A stretch of 18,471 bases of DNA from an uncultured Collinsella sp. (GTDB lineage Bacteria; Actinomycetota; Coriobacteriia; Coriobacteriales; Coriobacteriaceae): positions 1 through 18,471 of the forward strand of contig CAAECW010000059.1 in the NCBI GenBank assembly GCA_900754445.1, read 5' to 3'. Positions 6,969-12,899 of this stretch are shown here, one piece after another. The notes beneath the pieces are model-generated. The model had not been told where the DNA came from and searched no databases. It saw nothing but the letters and a program-made list of their open reading frames with translations. Positions within the stretch are counted from its first letter, which is position 1; every line of letters starts with the position of its first letter. The translations under genes and the position numbers were made by a program.

Positions 6969-7958
6969 ATGGTAAGTATTGTTCTTGCTAGCCACGGAGA
7001 CTTGGCAGCTGGAATCAAGCAGACGGGCTCGATGGTCTTTGGCGATCAGCCGTCTGTTGCCGTGGTCTCGCTCGAGCCGAGCATGGGCCCCGACGACTTC
7101 CGTGCCAAGGTCGAGGAAGCAGTCGCTTCCTTCGAGGACCAGGAGCAGGTGCTCTTCCTCGTTGATCTGTGGGGCGGCACGCCGTTCAACCAGATCAGCG
7201 GGCTCATCGAGGGCCATGATTCCTGGGCTATCGTCACCGGTGTCAACCTGCCTATGCTCATCGAGGCATATTCGCAGCGCTTTGACGCAAAGAACACTGC
7301 ACATGCGATCGCAAAACATCTCGTGACTGAGGCTAAGGCTGGCGTGCGCGTCAAGCCCGAGTCTCTGGAGCCCGAGGAGAAGAAGCCGGCTGCGGCCGCC
7401 GCTGCTCCTGCAGGCGCCATCCCTCCGGGAACGGTCATCGGCGACGGGCACATCAAGATTGCCCACGTCCGTATCGACACCCGTCTGCTTCATGGTCAGG
7501 TGGCCACCACGTGGACCAAGCAGATCAACCCCAACCGCATCATCGTGGTTTCCGACGGCGTTGCTCACGACGAGCTCCGCAAGACCATGATCGAGCAGGC
7601 TGCCCCTCCGGGAGTCCATGCCAACGTCGTTCCCATCAAGAAGATGGCCGAGGTCGTCAAGGACACGCGCTTTGGTGACACCAAGGCCATGCTGCTCTTC
7701 GAGAACCCGCAGGATCTGCTCAAGGCCATCGAGGCCGGCGTCGACATCAAGGAAGTCAACATCGGTTCCATGGCTCACTCCAAGGGCAAGGTCGTCGTCA
7801 CCAACGCCGTCGCTATGGGCGATGACGACGTCAAGACTCTCGAGGCTCTCAAGGCCAAGGGCGTCAAGTTCGAGGTCCGCAAGGTTCCTTCGGATTCCTC
7901 CGAGGATCTCGACGCCATGTTGAAGAAAGCTAAGGCCGAACTGGCCGCTCAAGCATAG
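6969..7958 (+). CDS. Mannose-family PTS fused EIIAB subunit
   Basis: This is the cytoplasmic phosphotransfer subunit (329 residues), similar to ManX of the mannose/fructose/sorbose PTS family. The EIIA domain is at about residues 1-130 with the phospho-accepting His9 in LASHGD and the LWGGTPFN motif. An Ala/Pro/Lys linker runs from about 136 to 160. The EIIB domain is at about 162-329, with its phosphorylated His175 in DTRLLHGQVA. Phosphate goes from HPr to His9, then His175, then the sugar held by EIIC/EIID. The ATG at 6969 is preferred over the GTG at 6966 because AAGGAGG at 6955-6961 lies 7 nt from it. It is first in the operon, 18 bp before EIIC. The exact sugar (mannose, glucose, another hexose or an amino sugar) cannot be read from sequence. 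Confidence 0.95.
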   Translation: MVSIVLASHGDLAAGIKQTGSMVFGDQPSVAVVSLEPSMGPDDFRAKVEEAVASFEDQEQVLFLVDLWGGTPFNQISGLIEGHDSWAIVTGVNLPMLIEAYSQRFDAKNTAHAIAKHLVTEAKAGVRVKPESLEPEEKKPAAAAAAPAGAIPPGTVIGDGHIKIAHVRIDTRLLHGQVATTWTKQINPNRIIVVSDGVAHDELRKTMIEQAAPPGVHANVVPIKKMAEVVKDTRFGDTKAMLLFENPQDLLKAIEAGVDIKEVNIGSMAHSKGKVVVTNAVAMGDDDVKTLEALKAKGVKFEVRKVPSDSSEDLDAMLKKAKAELAAQA

Positions 7959-7976
7959 TAAAGGAGGGTCCGATAC

Positions 7977-8795
7977 ATGTCTGCAATCACTATTCTGCTT
8001 GTTGCGATTGTCGCGTTGCTTGCCGGTATGGAAGGCATTCTGGATGAGTTCCAGTTCCATCAGCCGCTCGTGGCATGCACGCTTATCGGTCTCGTAACCG
8101 GTCACCTTCAGGAGGGTATCCTCCTGGGCGGTTCGCTCCAGATGATGGCCCTTGGCTGGGCTAACGTTGGCGCCGCCGTCGCGCCTGATGCCGCTCTGGC
8201 TTCGGTCGCTTCTTCGATCATCATGGTGCTCGCCCTCAACGGCGGCGCCACCGATTCGGCCAAGGCTGTTACCGCCGCCATCGCCGTCGCCGTCCCGCTG
8301 TCGGTCGCTGGCCTGTTCCTGACCATGATCTGCCGTACCCTGGCCACCGCTATCGCTCACGCCATGGACGGTTGCGCCGAGAAGGGCGACTTCTCCGGCA
8401 TCGAGCGCTGGCAGTACGCTGCCATCCTCATGCAGGGCCTTCGTATCGCCATCCCGGCAGTACTTCTGTGCATCATCCCGGCCGAGGCTGTTACCAACGC
8501 GCTTAACGCTATGCCCGACTGGCTGTCCGGCGGCATGGCTGTCGGCGGCGGCATGGTCGCTTCCGTCGGTTACGCCATGGTCATCAACATGATGGCCACC
8601 AAGGAGACCTGGCCGTTCTTCATCCTCGGCTTTGTCCTTGCTGCCATCCCTCAGCTCACGCTGATCGCCCTTGGCCTCATCGGCATCTCCCTTGCCCTCA
8701 TCTACCTTGGCCTCAAGGATCTGGCCAAGCAGGGTGGCGGCATGGGCGGTGGCTCCGGTGACCCGCTCGGCGACATTCTGAACGATTACGAGTAG
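7977..8795 (+). CDS. Mannose-family PTS EIIC permease subunit
   Basis: The 272-residue membrane protein is of normal length for ManY/EIIC of the mannose family. It begins with a hydrophobic helix, followed by the family's HQPLVACTLIGLVTGH and EGILLGGSLQMMALGW segments, which contribute to the sugar site. Several more hydrophobic spans follow, ending at about residue 248, then a Gly-rich tail (GGGMGGGSGD). The ribosome-binding site AAGGAGGG lies 9 nt before the ATG. With EIID it forms the translocation complex, taking phosphate from EIIB. Its stop codon TAG is embedded in the ribosome-binding site of EIID, so expression of the two is probably balanced. Confidence 0.95.
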   Translation: MSAITILLVAIVALLAGMEGILDEFQFHQPLVACTLIGLVTGHLQEGILLGGSLQMMALGWANVGAAVAPDAALASVASSIIMVLALNGGATDSAKAVTAAIAVAVPLSVAGLFLTMICRTLATAIAHAMDGCAEKGDFSGIERWQYAAILMQGLRIAIPAVLLCIIPAEAVTNALNAMPDWLSGGMAVGGGMVASVGYAMVINMMATKETWPFFILGFVLAAIPQLTLIALGLIGISLALIYLGLKDLAKQGGGMGGGSGDPLGDILNDYE

Positions 8796-8811
8796 GAGGG
8801 GAGTGATACAT

Positions 8812-9732
8812 ATGGCAGAGAACAAGATTCAGCTCACCAAGGCTGACCGCAAGAAGGTTTGCTTCCGTCATCAGTTCCTTCAGGGCTCGTGGAACTACGA
8901 GCGTATGCAGAACGGCGGCTGGTGCTTCGCAATGATCCCTGCGATCAAGAAGCTCTACACCAGCAAGGATGACCAGATTGCCGCTCTTAAGCGCCACCTG
9001 GAGTTCTATAACACCCATCCCTATGTTTCCGCCCCCGTCATTGGCGTCACCCTCGCTCTCGAGGAGGAGCGCGCCAACGGTGCTCCGATTGACGACGTTG
9101 CCATTCAGGGCGTCAAGGTCGGTATGATGGGCCCGCTCGCCGGCGTCGGCGACCCCGCCTTCTGGTTCACCCTTCGCCCGATTCTGGGCGCTCTGGGCGC
9201 TTCCCTGGCCCTGTCCGGCAGCATCGCCGGTCCGCTGCTGTTCTTCTTCGCGTGGAACATCATCCGTTACGCCTTCCTGTGGTACACGCAGGAGTTTGGC
9301 TACAAGGTCGGCTCCTCCATCGCCAAGGACCTCTCCGGCGGTCTGATGGGCAAGGTCACCGAGGGTGCTTCCATCCTGGGTATGTTCATCATCGGCGCCC
9401 TGGTCGAGCGCTGGGTGTCCATCTCCTTCACCCCGGTCGTCTCCAAGGTCACGCAGTCTGCTGGCGCCTTTATCGACTGGGCTAACCTGCCCTCCGGTTC
9501 TGAGGGTGTCAAGGAAGCACTGACGATGTACAACTCCATCGGTGCTAACGCCCTTGATCAGGTGAAGGTCACCACGCTTCAGGCCAACCTCGATCAGCTC
9601 ATCCCCGGCCTTGCCGCTGTGTGCCTGACCCTGCTGGTCTGCAAGCTCCTCAAGAAGAAGGTCAGCCCGATCGTCATCATCCTGGCTCTCTTCGCCATCG
9701 GCATCATCGGTCGCGTCTGCGGCTTCATGTAA
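8812..9732 (+). CDS. Mannose-family PTS EIID subunit
   Basis: This is a 306-residue ManZ-like EIID. A cytoplasmic N-terminal part carries family motifs (FRHQFLQGSWNYERMQ, GGWCFAMIPAIKKLY, FYNTHPYV). It is followed by GMMGPLAGVGDPAFWFT, a hallmark of EIID, and by a few membrane spans, the last at about residues 284-304. The ATG at 8812 is preferred over GTG at 8803 because AGGAGGGG at 8795-8802 would touch the GTG but lies 9 nt from the ATG. EIIC and EIID together form the channel and, in other bacteria, also serve as bacteriocin and phage receptors. It is the last main PTS gene before an intergenic hairpin. Confidence 0.95.
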   Translation: MAENKIQLTKADRKKVCFRHQFLQGSWNYERMQNGGWCFAMIPAIKKLYTSKDDQIAALKRHLEFYNTHPYVSAPVIGVTLALEEERANGAPIDDVAIQGVKVGMMGPLAGVGDPAFWFTLRPILGALGASLALSGSIAGPLLFFFAWNIIRYAFLWYTQEFGYKVGSSIAKDLSGGLMGKVTEGASILGMFIIGALVERWVSISFTPVVSKVTQSAGAFIDWANLPSGSEGVKEALTMYNSIGANALDQVKVTTLQANLDQLIPGLAAVCLTLLVCKLLKKKVSPIVIILALFAIGIIGRVCGFM

Positions 9733-9788
9733 GCACGTTTCGGCTTAAGACCGAGAATTGCTAGGCAAGGGCTTTTGAGCCATTGAAA

Positions 9789-9836
9789 CGGACCGCACCC
9801 GGTGGGTACACTGGATGCGGTCCGATTGTTTTATTT
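9789..9836 (+). terminator. Hairpin with U-rich tail between EIID and manO
   Basis: A 9-bp stem (9789-9797 CGGACCGCA with 9816-9824 TGCGGTCCG) has an 18-nt loop that can itself fold (ACCC-GGT-GGGT). ATTGTTTTATTT follows at 9825-9836. The tail runs directly into the ribosome-binding site GGAGGG of the DUF956 gene. It looks like a full or partial terminator that lowers expression of the last gene relative to the PTS genes. No separate promoter for the DUF956 gene was recognised in 9733-9852. Confidence 0.65.
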
Positions 9837-9852
9837 GGAGGGCGAGGCGCGC

Positions 9853-10251
9853 ATGGCGCAATCTCAGAACAGCACGGTCGATCTGGCAACGCCGGCAACC
9901 TGCCTGATGGGGCTTACCAGCCACGGTAACGTGATGGTGGGCAATAAGGCGTTCGAGTATTACAACGAGCGCAATCCCGAGGATTATATTCAAATCCCGT
10001 GGGACGAGGTCGACTATATTGCCGCCGAGGTTTTGCGCGGCACCAAGAAGATCACGCGTTTTGCCATCTTCACCAAGGACAACGGCCACTTTACGTTTTC
10101 GACGCGCGACGACAAAGAGACGTTGCGCGCGGTCCGCAAGTACGTCGACGAGGATAAGCTTGTGCGTTCGCCCGACTTTATCGATGTGACGGCCAAGGGC
10201 GCCAAGAGCATCCCCTCCGTTATCAAAAACCTCTTCCACAAAGGTAACTAG
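9853..10251 (+). CDS. manO: DUF956 family protein, ManO-like
   Basis: The 132-residue cytoplasmic protein belongs by appearance to DUF956, the small ManO-like proteins found next to mannose-type PTS operons, mainly in Firmicutes. Motifs seen: TCLMGLTSHGNVMVGNKAFEYY near the N-terminus, IQIPWDEVDYIAAEV in the middle, and FTFSTRDDKETLRAVRKY near residue 90. No membrane segment or known catalytic residues are visible. The ATG at 9853 is chosen over GTG at 9802 because GGAGGG lies 10 nt upstream of it, and because the stretch from 9802 falls inside the hairpin. The proposed role is modulation of the neighbouring PTS; this rests on conserved gene neighbourhood, not on known biochemistry. Confidence 0.85.
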   Translation: MAQSQNSTVDLATPATCLMGLTSHGNVMVGNKAFEYYNERNPEDYIQIPWDEVDYIAAEVLRGTKKITRFAIFTKDNGHFTFSTRDDKETLRAVRKYVDEDKLVRSPDFIDVTAKGAKSIPSVIKNLFHKGN

Positions 10252-10261
10252 TCATTAAAGA

Positions 10262-10281
10262 GCGTCCCCCAAGTGGGACGC
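10262..10281 (+). terminator. Short GC hairpin after manO, possible terminator
   Basis: A perfect 7-bp stem (10262-10268 GCGTCCC with 10275-10281 GGGACGC) has a 6-nt loop, 10 bp after the manO stop. Only AGTTTCC follows, so the U-tract is weak. It is the best candidate for the end of the PTS operon, but it may simply be part of the repeat family in 10262-10349. Confidence 0.4.
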
Positions 10282-10349
10282 AGTTTCCAGCGAGGTCCCA
10301 TTGGGAAAGTTTGACCCAGAATTTGCCTGGATAGTGGGACACACTTTCC
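10272..10349 (+). repeat. Degenerate short direct repeats
   Basis: AGTGGGACGCAGTTTCC (10272-10288) and AGTGGGACACACTTTCC (10333-10349) match at 15 of 17 positions, 61 bp apart. Between them lies an element in reverse orientation, GTCCCATTGGGAAAG (10295-10309), which contains a TCCCA-T-TGGGA palindrome. No reading frame is supported here. It resembles a dispersed intergenic repeat family, but only this window can be seen. Confidence 0.45.
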
Positions 10350-10390
10350 GGAGGGCTGTTCCACCGCAACTTCGAAGAGTGGCTATACGC

Positions 10391-10420
10391 TGTATTACAA
10401 CGGCGTAAATCTGCTACACT
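10391..10420 (+). promoter_or_regulatory. Probable promoter of the tRNA-Arg gene
   Basis: An extended -10 element, TGC followed by TACACT at 10415-10420, lies about 10 bp before the mature tRNA 5' end, giving a very short leader for RNase P. The -35 is weak (TGTATT at 10391-10396, 18-bp spacing). Confidence 0.5.
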
Positions 10421-10430
10421 AGTACAACAT

Positions 10431-10506
10431 GCCTCCGTAGCTCAGGGGATAGAGCACCGCTCTCCTAAAGCGGGTGTCGACGGTTCGAATCCGCCCGGGG
10501 GCACCA
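10431..10506 (+). tRNA. tRNA-Arg (anticodon CCU)
   Basis: A full cloverleaf is visible. The acceptor arms GCCTCCG (10431-10437) and CGGGGGC (10496-10502) are followed by discriminator A and an encoded CCA (10504-10506). The anticodon stem is CCGCT/AGCGG with loop CTCCTAA; the anticodon CCT is at 10464-10466 and reads AGG. The T-loop is TTCGAAT (10484-10490). The T-stem GACGG/CCGCC has one A-C mismatch at its second pair. A terminator follows. The 3' end is duplicated 130 bp downstream. Confidence 0.95.
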
Positions 10507-10511
10507 GAGGA
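10484..10511 (+). repeat. Direct repeat copy 1, tRNA-Arg 3' end
   Basis: These 28 bases, from the T-loop through the CCA and five bases beyond, are repeated exactly at 10614-10641. This is the form of an integration (att) core at a tRNA 3' end. Confidence 0.85.
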
Positions 10512-10516
10512 TTATG

Positions 10517-10540
10517 ACGGCGTCGCGAGAGCGGCGCCGT
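10517..10540 (+). terminator. Terminator of tRNA-Arg
   Basis: A 10-bp stem with one G-U pair (10517-10526 with 10531-10540) is closed by a GAGA tetraloop and followed by TTCTGGTTT. Confidence 0.7.
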
Positions 10541-10560
10541 TTCTGGTTTGTGGGACCGCC

Positions 10561-10586
10561 GGTGGATTCGAGCCGTCGACACCCGC
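10561..10586 (-). repeat. Inverted partial copy of the tRNA-Arg 3' half
   Basis: Read on the minus strand, this matches tRNA-Arg positions 10470-10495 (3' side of the anticodon stem, variable region and T-arm) at 24 of 26 bases. Similarity stops at both ends, so no complete second tRNA is present. Confidence 0.8.
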
Positions 10587-10613
10587 GTCACCAATTTCCC
10601 CGCGGGGGGAGTT

Positions 10614-10641
10614 TTCGAATCCGCCCGGGGGCACCAGAGGA
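10614..10641 (+). repeat. Direct repeat copy 2, tRNA-Arg 3' end remnant
   Basis: This is an exact 28-base copy of 10484-10511 with no 5' tRNA half in front of it. It is followed by its own terminator. Candidate second att site of a lost element, or a remnant of a duplicated tRNA gene. Confidence 0.85.
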
Positions 10642-10646
10642 ATATC

Positions 10647-10679
10647 GAGCCCGGTACCGCTACGGTGCCGGGCTCTTTT
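10647..10679 (+). terminator. Second rho-independent terminator after the tRNA remnant
   Basis: A 13-bp stem with one G-U pair (10647-10659 with 10663-10675) and a 3-nt loop is followed by TTTTGGTTT. It sits 5 bases after the second repeat copy, just as the first terminator sits after the first copy. Confidence 0.85.
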
Positions 10680-10722
10680 GGTTTAAGGCATGCCGTAGTA
10701 TTCGCTGCTTCAGATAAAGAAA

Positions 10723-10753
10723 GCGCCCGCTTGCTGGGGGAGCAAGCGGGCGC
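10723..10753 (-). terminator. Terminator of the cell-envelope operon
   Basis: A perfect 13-bp stem (10723-10735 GCGCCCGCTTGCT with 10741-10753) has a 5-nt loop. On the minus strand it is followed by TTTCTTTA. It lies about 50 bp past the kinase stop codon and ends the leftward operon. A small GCGGC-GAAA-GCCGC hairpin (10772-10785) sits between the stop and this terminator. Confidence 0.85.
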
Positions 10754-10805
10754 CTGTGAGCGAATATGTTTGCGGCGAAAGCCGCGATGAGCGGTGGGGT
10801 GGCGA

Positions 10806-12767
10806 CTAGTTGGTCGTACCGGAATCGTCGCCCGTGCTCGTGCCCGAGCCCGAGCCCGAACCAGAAAGTGCGACCGTCAGCGTAATCGTGCTGTCGGTGG
10901 ATTGCTTTCCAGTGGGGGAGACGCCCGTAACGGTGGCATCCTCGTTACCGCTTACGGGATTGCCGTTCTGGTCACAGAAGCCAATGTTATAGAAACCGGC
11001 GTTGTTGAGCGCGGTAACGGCGGCGGAAATGCTCTTGCCGTACAGGTTGCCCGGGACGGTGGCCTTGCCGGACTTCTTGGCGATGACGACGGTAATCGTG
11101 GCGCCGGGCTTCTGCTTGCCGCTGGGGTTCCAGCTGATCACGGTGCCCTCGGTAACCGAGTCGTTCTCCTGGTAGCTCACGTCGACACCAAAGCCTGCCA
11201 TATCGAGGGCGTTGCGCGCCTGGGCCTCGGTCATGTCGGTCAGGTCGGGGACGGACGTGGTGTCCGGGCCGCTCGAGACCTTGTACGAGATGGTCGTGCC
11301 CTTCGCGACTTCCTTACCGGCTTCGGTGACCTGCTCAAAGACCTGGCCCTCATCGGCCTCGTTGGCCTCCTCGGAGGCGTTGCCCTTCAGGCCAACGCTT
11401 GCCAGCGCGGCTTCTGCCTGGTCCTTGGTCAGGCCGACAAGCTGGGGAACCTCAACCTTCTCGGAGGGCTTGGGGCCCTTGGAGATTACCAGGTTCACCT
11501 TGGTGCCCTTGGCCTTCTTGGTGTTGCCGTTGGGCGTCTGCTCGGCGACCTTGCCCTCGTCGACATCGTCGTTGTAGCTTTGGTCGATGGTGCCGACCTC
11601 GAGGCCGGCTTCCTTGATCAGCTCGACGGCAGTCTGCTGGTCCTTGCCCAGCACATCGGGCACGGTGACCTGCTCGCCGCCAAAGAGTCCTGTGGCAAAG
11701 GCTACCACGATGCCGATGACGGCAACGGCTGCCACCACGGCGGCGATGATCTTGTTCTTGTTGGATTTGGGCTTTTCGACCTCGTAGGAGCCGGTAGAGC
11801 CCGAAACCGAGCTACGGGCGGTATTCTGGCCGCTCACGCCCGAAACGGGACGCACCATGGCGCGCGTCTGATCGGAAAGCTCGCGAGTCTTGGTGGCGCC
11901 CAGCTCACCGGGGGCACCGATGATGCGCGTGGGCTCCGAGACGTTGACGGCACGGCCCGACAGGTAGCTGTTGAGCACCTGACGCAGCTCGTCGGCGGTC
12001 TGGAAGCGGTTTGCCGGGTCTTTCTCCATGCACTTGAGGATGATGCGCTCAAGGTCGGCGTCGACACCGGAGTTGATCTGGCTCGGCGGAATAGGCAGCT
12101 CGTTGACCTGCTTGAGTGCGACCGAGATAGCGTCGTCACCGTCAAAGGGAACGCGGCCGGTGGCGCACTCGTACATCACGACGCCCAGCGAGTAGATATC
12201 CGAGGTGGGGCCGAGGTCCTGACCGCGGGTCTGCTCGGGGCTGACGTAGTGAGCGGTTCCCAGCACGTTGTTGTCTTGCGTGAGGTGGCTGTTCTTGGCA
12301 CGCGCGATGCCAAAGTCCATCACCTTGATGTTGCCGTCGGGCAGCACCATGATGTTCTGCGGCTTAATGTCGCGGTGGATGATCTCGTGCTTGTGGGCGA
12401 CCGAAAGCGCAGAGCTGATCTGCGAGCCGATCTGGGCGACCTTCTTGGGGTCGAGGGCGCCGTGGCTCTTGATGCCGCTCTTAAGGTCGGTGCCGCGCAG
12501 GTACTCCATGACGATGTAATAGGTGTCGCCGTCCTTGCCCCAATCGTAGACGCCCACGATATAGGGGGAGGAGAGACCGGCTGCTGCCTTGGCCTCCTGC
12601 TTAAAGCGTGCGGCGAAGGTTGCGTCGCCGGCATACTGTGGCAGCATGATCTTGACGGCTACCGTGCGGTCGAGGACCTGGTCCTGTGCACGGTAGACGG
12701 TCGCCATGCCGCCTGTTCCCACCTTATCCTTGAGGAGGTATCTTCCCCCGAGGACCCTCTGTTCCAT
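10806..12767 (-). CDS. pknB: PASTA-domain serine/threonine protein kinase (PknB-like)
   Basis: The 653-residue transmembrane kinase couples cell-wall state to protein phosphorylation. The cytoplasmic kinase domain covers about residues 10-270: glycine loop GTGGMA (17-22), catalytic Lys39, HRD 131-133, DFG 151-153, and activation loop ending in GTAHYVSPE with SPE at 176-178. A juxtamembrane linker follows, then one membrane span at about 340-362. Four PASTA domains lie outside at about 366-635 (starting near VTVPD, VEVPQ, TSVPD and ATVPG); these bind muropeptides or lipid II in relatives. The C-terminus is a Ser/Gly/Thr tail. The ATG at 12767 is chosen over 12782 because AGGAG lies 5 nt upstream of it. 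It is the last gene of the operon, with a 132-bp gap (12768-12899) that holds no recognisable gene or confident promoter. Confidence 0.97.
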   Translation of the reverse strand: MEQRVLGGRYLLKDKVGTGGMATVYRAQDQVLDRTVAVKIMLPQYAGDATFAARFKQEAKAAAGLSSPYIVGVYDWGKDGDTYYIVMEYLRGTDLKSGIKSHGALDPKKVAQIGSQISSALSVAHKHEIIHRDIKPQNIMVLPDGNIKVMDFGIARAKNSHLTQDNNVLGTAHYVSPEQTRGQDLGPTSDIYSLGVVMYECATGRVPFDGDDAISVALKQVNELPIPPSQINSGVDADLERIILKCMEKDPANRFQTADELRQVLNSYLSGRAVNVSEPTRIIGAPGELGATKTRELSDQTRAMVRPVSGVSGQNTARSSVSGSTGSYEVEKPKSNKNKIIAAVVAAVAVIGIVVAFATGLFGGEQVTVPDVLGKDQQTAVELIKEAGLEVGTIDQSYNDDVDEGKVAEQTPNGNTKKAKGTKVNLVISKGPKPSEKVEVPQLVGLTKDQAEAALASVGLKGNASEEANEADEGQVFEQVTEAGKEVAKGTTISYKVSSGPDTTSVPDLTDMTEAQARNALDMAGFGVDVSYQENDSVTEGTVISWNPSGKQKPGATITVVIAKKSGKATVPGNLYGKSISAAVTALNNAGFYNIGFCDQNGNPVSGNEDATVTGVSPTGKQSTDSTITLTVALSGSGSGSGTSTGDDSGTTN

Positions 12768-12899
12768 TCCTGCTCCTAACATAACTATTCGCTCAACGAT
12801 GTGTGTAGTACCTACGATGTGGCCGCTGGGGCCGTGTGGCGTGTTGCCGCTAACTCTTCGGCCGCGGCGCGCCTCGGGTGTCCGATTCGATCATGGGCA

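Noticed and set aside
6942..8825. Very long open frame (627 codons) on the minus strand across the PTS EIIAB and EIIC genes
   Set aside because: It lies antisense to clear PTS genes and has a composition expected from GC-biased third codon positions; no family motif is recognisable.
10474..10790. Small open frames across the tRNA-Arg locus
   Set aside because: They run through the tRNA, repeats and terminators and have no ribosome-binding site or family resemblance.
10794..12779. 661-codon open frame on the plus strand opposite the PASTA kinase
   Set aside because: Antisense to an unambiguous kinase with all catalytic motifs. The frame is open only because of GC-rich codon structure.
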